From Polytrichum commune (taxonomy: Eukaryota > Streptophyta > Polytrichopsida > Polytrichales > Polytrichaceae), in the NCBI GenBank assembly GCA_950295325.1, contig OX485805.1:42000758-42064757 (forward strand): a stretch of DNA of 64,000 nucleotides, given 5' to 3'. Positions 59,801 through 64,000 of the stretch are shown piece after piece. Position 1 is the stretch's first letter. Every line of letters starts with the position of its first letter. A program made the position numbers and the translations under genes. The notes under the pieces were generated by a model. The model had not been told where the DNA came from and searched no databases. It saw only the letters and a list, made by a program, of their open reading frames with translations.

Positions 59801-61363
59801 TATAGGGTATGGGATAATAGGTAATTTGGAATTATAAGTAATGCAAGCCATTTTTCTATTAACCCAAAGTAGAAATTTACATAATGATAGCATGTGAAAA
59901 AAAAAAAAAAAATTGAAAGTAATACCCCCCTATAAAATAGTGGTTGTTCGCACCTATATCCTTAACTTTTTAACACACTGCCCCCCCCGAGCTTACATTA
60001 GTAACCGTTTAGGTAATGGGGGATGAGTACATTGTCATGTTTGAATCCATGTATCCACCCCATTATCATCAACCAACAACTTTGCATGGAGGTGGCATGA
60101 ACACCACCCATGGTTGGTTCCTGCATCTAAGGGCAACCTAAATTGGGTCAGCATCATGGTCATTTTCTTGGAATCAATGGCTTGGCTCAGGGGCCCCACT
60201 CACCTATGATGGTAGGAAGTCATCTTGGGTCATGTTTTGTGCATGGCACCCTAATTGTAGGTTGCTTCCACCACGTATAATTAGAAATACAACACTCAAC
60301 ACTCGTGGATTATTGTTATTTAGTGTAGCCTCAACAATGTAAGGCCCCTTTCTCATCGATGTGGAGTCTCTTATTCATGTTTGTTCAGTCAAATCCACTT
60401 CACACTAGAGAGATTCAGCTTTTAACAAGGCTCTATACATTTCAATGGCATCTTGATGGGTCCTATATGCACCAACTCTAATGTGCTCTTAGTCAAAATC
60501 ATAAACTACCTCATGCATGTCTTAAGAGTTCGAGGCGTCTTTTTGTGGGCCCAAGCCGATCAACTTTCAAGCATTGTGACTTTCCATGGATTCTTCTCTT
60601 TAGTGCCATTTCCCTCTTAATTTAAAGCTTGAGCACTTTACACTTGCTCAAATTTCAACAACACAAAGATTGGTGAAGCTCTCGATAGTTTAAACTTTGG
60701 GATCCAATATATCCAAGTTTCAAACATTTTTGTGCTCTCATCCATTTGAAAGATGAAAGCACAATGAACTATTCTACAACCTCAACATTAATGTTTCTAG
60801 TTGTTTTGACTTTGAAAATGACATCAAAAGACCCCAAACTTAACTAGTGGACCCAATTGAAACGAATTGATTGTCAACTTAATGGCATGGTTTTTTTAAT
60901 AAGTACTGTCGATTGCCTTCTCAATGATGAAGTTGCCTCTTCACCAAGAAGGTCTATCCAAATACTACACTAAATATGATATGATATTTAGTGTCACCAA
61001 TTCTAATTGTCTTGCTTGATACTAATTGTAAACCGCAACATAGTGTCACCAACACTAAATGTTAACCCAACATTATTTGTCATTCCTTGTAATTTTTGGG
61101 GATTATAGATGTACAATGTTGCAGTTACTGTAACTTACCAAGTGAATTTTCATCCAAATTACAATCATCCGTGACAACATTTCATCAGGAGTTGCTGACA
61201 AGAGAAGGTAGAGTTTCGGCCAATGGATGAACTCATCCATCATCCATGACAATATTCTATTCGCTTATTCATAAGAAATGTCATCCAAAAAGTTACCATA
61301 GTGACATTATATGCCACATGACCCTAAATATTCATATTGAGTGTACTTTCGTGCATGTACTCT
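56893..61363. other. Intergenic, AT-rich, no gene recognised
   Basis: Simple repeats only: (CA)n at 57297-57310, (AAT)n at 58790-58803, a poly-G run at 59656-59665 and a poly-A run at 59897-59910. The short frames (for example 59065-59262) show no family signature. Confidence 0.4.
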
Positions 61364-61541
61364 CATAACATTCTTAAGTAGCGTGCGTTTGTTCATGTAG
61401 GCTCTGAGAATATAACCATGGGATGTCCCAACCTAGTGCAAATTCATACTTAATGTGAGTCTCCTTGCCTGGGTTGGGGCATCCCATGGTTATATTCTCA
61501 GGGCCCACATGAATGAACGCACACTACTTAATAATGTTATG
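61364..61541. repeat. Long near-perfect hairpin, 70-bp arms, 37-bp loop
   Basis: Arm 1 (61364-61433, CATAACATTCTTAAGTAG ... GGGATGTCCCAACC) is the reverse complement of arm 2 (61472-61541) with 7 differences in 70. Four of these become G-U pairs in plus-strand RNA. The loop is about 37 nt. No clear target-site duplication was seen. It could be a foldback MITE or a small-RNA precursor. Confidence 0.8.
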
Positions 61542-61814
61542 CTACATGAAGATACTTGTTTGGAATTAATACGCATTGATGTACAGTTTTGAGTATGGGT
61601 TAGAACACTTTGTCACTGCAACCATGTAAAGGATATGTGGAGGAGTGTAGTAAGTTCATGGTAATATATGTGGGCATTAGTTGTCACTTGTCTTAAATGG
61701 ACACCAAAGGAATGTGGTGTTATTGTGGGCACTTATGTATATGCATAAATTATGATTGTTGAGTTAAATCGGGCATGGTTGTATTCGGTTAACAATTGCA
61801 TATCACCAAGATTT

Positions 61815-63310
61815 TAATTTCAAGTTCCAGAATTGGAGTTGTCATGCAAAAGTTGGAAGAGGTCAAAGTGAAGATTGTCTTTTTCTCTACATACACCCTC
61901 CCAATTGTATTAAGTATTGATAACTAGAATGGTGTCCATAAATTTGAGCACATGGTCCAATGACTCTCCAATCACATGGCATCACGTGTGTTTTTAGGGT
62001 TTGCACTTAACAACAAGCCTTGCCATATACCGATGAAGTATGGTGTCCAATTAGGAGGAGTGGTCACATAATGCTCACAAACCCTTTTATTTACATGTTA
62101 TAAGGGAAGCCTTGCATACAAAAACATACATCAAAACATCACATGTTAATGTCACATGTTGTTCATATTTTTCATGTAACAACTTCAAATCACAAAATTA
62201 TTGTTGGAGGTGGTACTATGCTTGATTCTCTATATTTTCTTTGTAGCACAACAATCAACCTCTGAACATATGTCCACAACTACCACATTTTCTCTTCAAA
62301 CCTTCCTTATTTTGTAGCTCGTTGAAATTTGTTCATAACTTGTGCATGGTAACCTCAAATCACAATTTTTTGTTGTTGAAGGCACTACGTGTGATTTTGC
62401 AAGTTTTCTTAGTTGAAAACAATTTAAAAAAGAATGTTATACTTTGCACAATCAAGCTCGAAAAACTCGTACATAACACATTTCATATTCAAACCTCGTC
62501 ACTTGTTGTAAGTGCTTGCTAAAATTTGTTCGTAGCTTTTGAAAAAAAAAGGTTCAAATCACTAAGTTTGTTTAGAAGTTGTACTTTGTTTAATTTACCA
62601 ACTTTGTTCAATAATGTACGTTGTGTCTTAGTTGGACATGATGCCAAATACATGCATCTTCTATGTGAAATTGAGGTATATTGAGGACATGAACCGAGTT
62701 CTTAGTACATAGTCTTGCAATTTCATGTTAACCTAAATTATTTACAATAACCAAGGATGACATGGAATATACTATGAACCCGTCCTATACCTGCTATCCT
62801 ACAATGAACTATGTTCACTACATTAGCTTGTATAGAGTGAGAATTTAGCGTGTTCCGACAATTTTATGGGGTAAACATGGCATCTATTTTGAGAAACGTT
62901 TTGTATTGGACGAACTTTTTGGCTACAATATTCAACATAATTGGAGGGACTATGTGGCCTTCTTGTGGCTCACTCTCAAATGGACATTGATACCATAGGG
63001 TGTTGTCTTGTTCTACAATTCATGAGCTGAAAGCTATTATGAGGATTGAGCATGGTCTTGACCAATGTGGATACAACACATGGCAGTTCTCTTTCAAAGG
63101 ATAATTATTTTGTATCAAAGCAAACAACAAACAACACTCTACAATAATACAGAGAAATTCAAAATTAGCTACAAACTATCTGAGATTATCCTCCCTTCCT
63201 CAGATACATTTGCAGATGTTGGTAAATTTCAACCTCACAACTTCAAGTAGTCTAACATAGCAAACATAAAAAAGCAACCAAGTAAGGCCCATCTACCTTA
63301 TGATGAATCT
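61815..63310. repeat. Diverged duplicate of segments from 47.7-49.4 kb
   Basis: 61826-61960 matches 47752-47900 and 62920-63300 matches 49190-49435, in the same order and orientation. The middle is not visibly alignable and no phosphatase exon is found at the expected place. It is either an old segmental duplication or two copies of a common repeat pair. Confidence 0.45.
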
Positions 63311-63594
63311 GGACTCAGTTTTGCCTAAACTTGTTACTGAGTGGGTACCTAAATGCATGTCTGAATATCCATTTCAGAAGGAATCCTTCTGAAGAAAGGT
63401 ATTGATATTTTCTGTGAACTCTGGACAAAAAAATCTTTCCCTACGACATTCGAAGACCCCTACCAGTTGAATGTACCGGATTGAAAATATTAGGAATCTA
63501 TGGGATAGTTGGTTGAGAGTAAGGCAAACTTTCTAAAGTACAAACAGGTACTTGTAGGCAGCAAGCATGTCACAGTTTTGTAGACTGTCATCAC

Positions 63595-63773
63595 CTAGTG
63601 ATAGTTCCAACACGCAACCGTACATTCCATGCCTGGATGTAACTCTGAGATTCCATATGCATGAGGAACTTGATAAAATCATGAGGCACTTTGAAATTAT
63701 CTGAAATAAGTTCGAGAGTCAACATTGAGCTGAGAGCAGAGTACTCTGCAATCTGGTGCCATGGGGAGAAACC
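63595..63773 (-). CDS. Possible orphan exon of an unrecognised gene
   Basis: On the minus strand, after an acceptor-like TTTTATTGTAG, one frame is open for about 60 codons and reads GFSPWHQIAEYSALSSML, then LELISDNFKVPHDFIKFLMH and MESQSYIQAW. It ends at a GT (G|GTGATGAC at 63595, or an earlier AAT|GTACGG). Composition is protein-like, unlike the random frames around it. I do not recognise the family. Flanking exons were not identified in the remaining 230 bp or on the downstream side. It may be the edge of a gene extending beyond the window, or a pseudogene piece. Confidence 0.35.
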
Positions 63774-64000
63774 CTACAATAAAAGAAAGATTACACAACA
63801 ACAAGAACTTTCAGCTTTATTTCTATTTTTCAATGAGCAATCTCATTTTCATTCCTACCACTCATTGTTCCTGAACAAATTTGATAGTCACGGGAGTCTG
63901 TTTGTTAGATAAGTTGGTTTCAGCAGTTTTTTCGTGTACTCAATTTACTTTCAGTAACCCTAACATGAGTAAAAATATGGCCACAAGGTTCCTACGTAAG

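Overview
The window looks like nuclear DNA of a land plant. It holds three plant-type intron-rich protein genes with canonical GT-AG introns, wide spacing, and intergenic DNA full of decayed transposons, MITE-like inverted repeats and simple repeats. The long introns and a LINE family with archaic features suggest a non-angiosperm vascular plant (fern, lycophyte or gymnosperm). That placement is inference only.

Region 1 (1-20.4 kb) is a transposon graveyard. It begins with a partial LINE ORF1p-like frame (1-861) followed by an extremely A/C-rich tract. That tract ends in a cluster of RNA-like hairpins (2925-3008). A broken LINE ORF2 (about 5707-9995) follows. It carries a 2A-like motif (GDIKTNPGP), an AP-type endonuclease and a reverse transcriptase, and is interrupted by two stops and a frameshift. 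A second, 3' fragment of the same kind of LINE lies at 19297-20232 and preserves a C-terminal domain missing from the first. Between them are G/T-rich (opposite-strand) blocks and a probable pair of inverted LTR-like sequences with a PBS-like site.

Region 2 (20.4-25.4 kb) is intergenic. It has an 801-bp terminal-inverted-repeat element bounded by TTAA and lying between two direct repeats. It also has a three-copy duplication of the DNA immediately upstream of the next gene.

Region 3 (25.4-31.7 kb, plus strand) is a complete 15-exon organellar CLPX gene, the AAA+ unfoldase subunit of the ClpXP protease. Tail-to-tail with it is a 21-exon minus-strand gene (43063 to 33984) for the catalytic subunit of a Rab3GAP-type complex, whose intron 1 is filled by about 150-bp tandem repeats.

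Region 4 (43.1-64 kb) contains a 4-exon minus-strand gene (55374 to 48305) for a membrane-anchored HAD class IIIB acid phosphatase-like protein. Its 3-kb intron 1 is an array of repeats that include extra copies of the 3' end of exon 1. A 5S rRNA-like fragment lies in its last intron. The rest is repeats, including a near-perfect 70-bp-arm hairpin (61364-61541), duplicated intergenic segments, and a possible orphan exon at the right edge (63595-63773).

The three genes have unrelated cellular roles (organelle proteolysis, membrane traffic, phosphatase), so no operon-like logic is implied. The most unusual item is the plant LINE with a 2A-like translational recoding motif. Next come the exon-1-derived intron array and the long hairpin.
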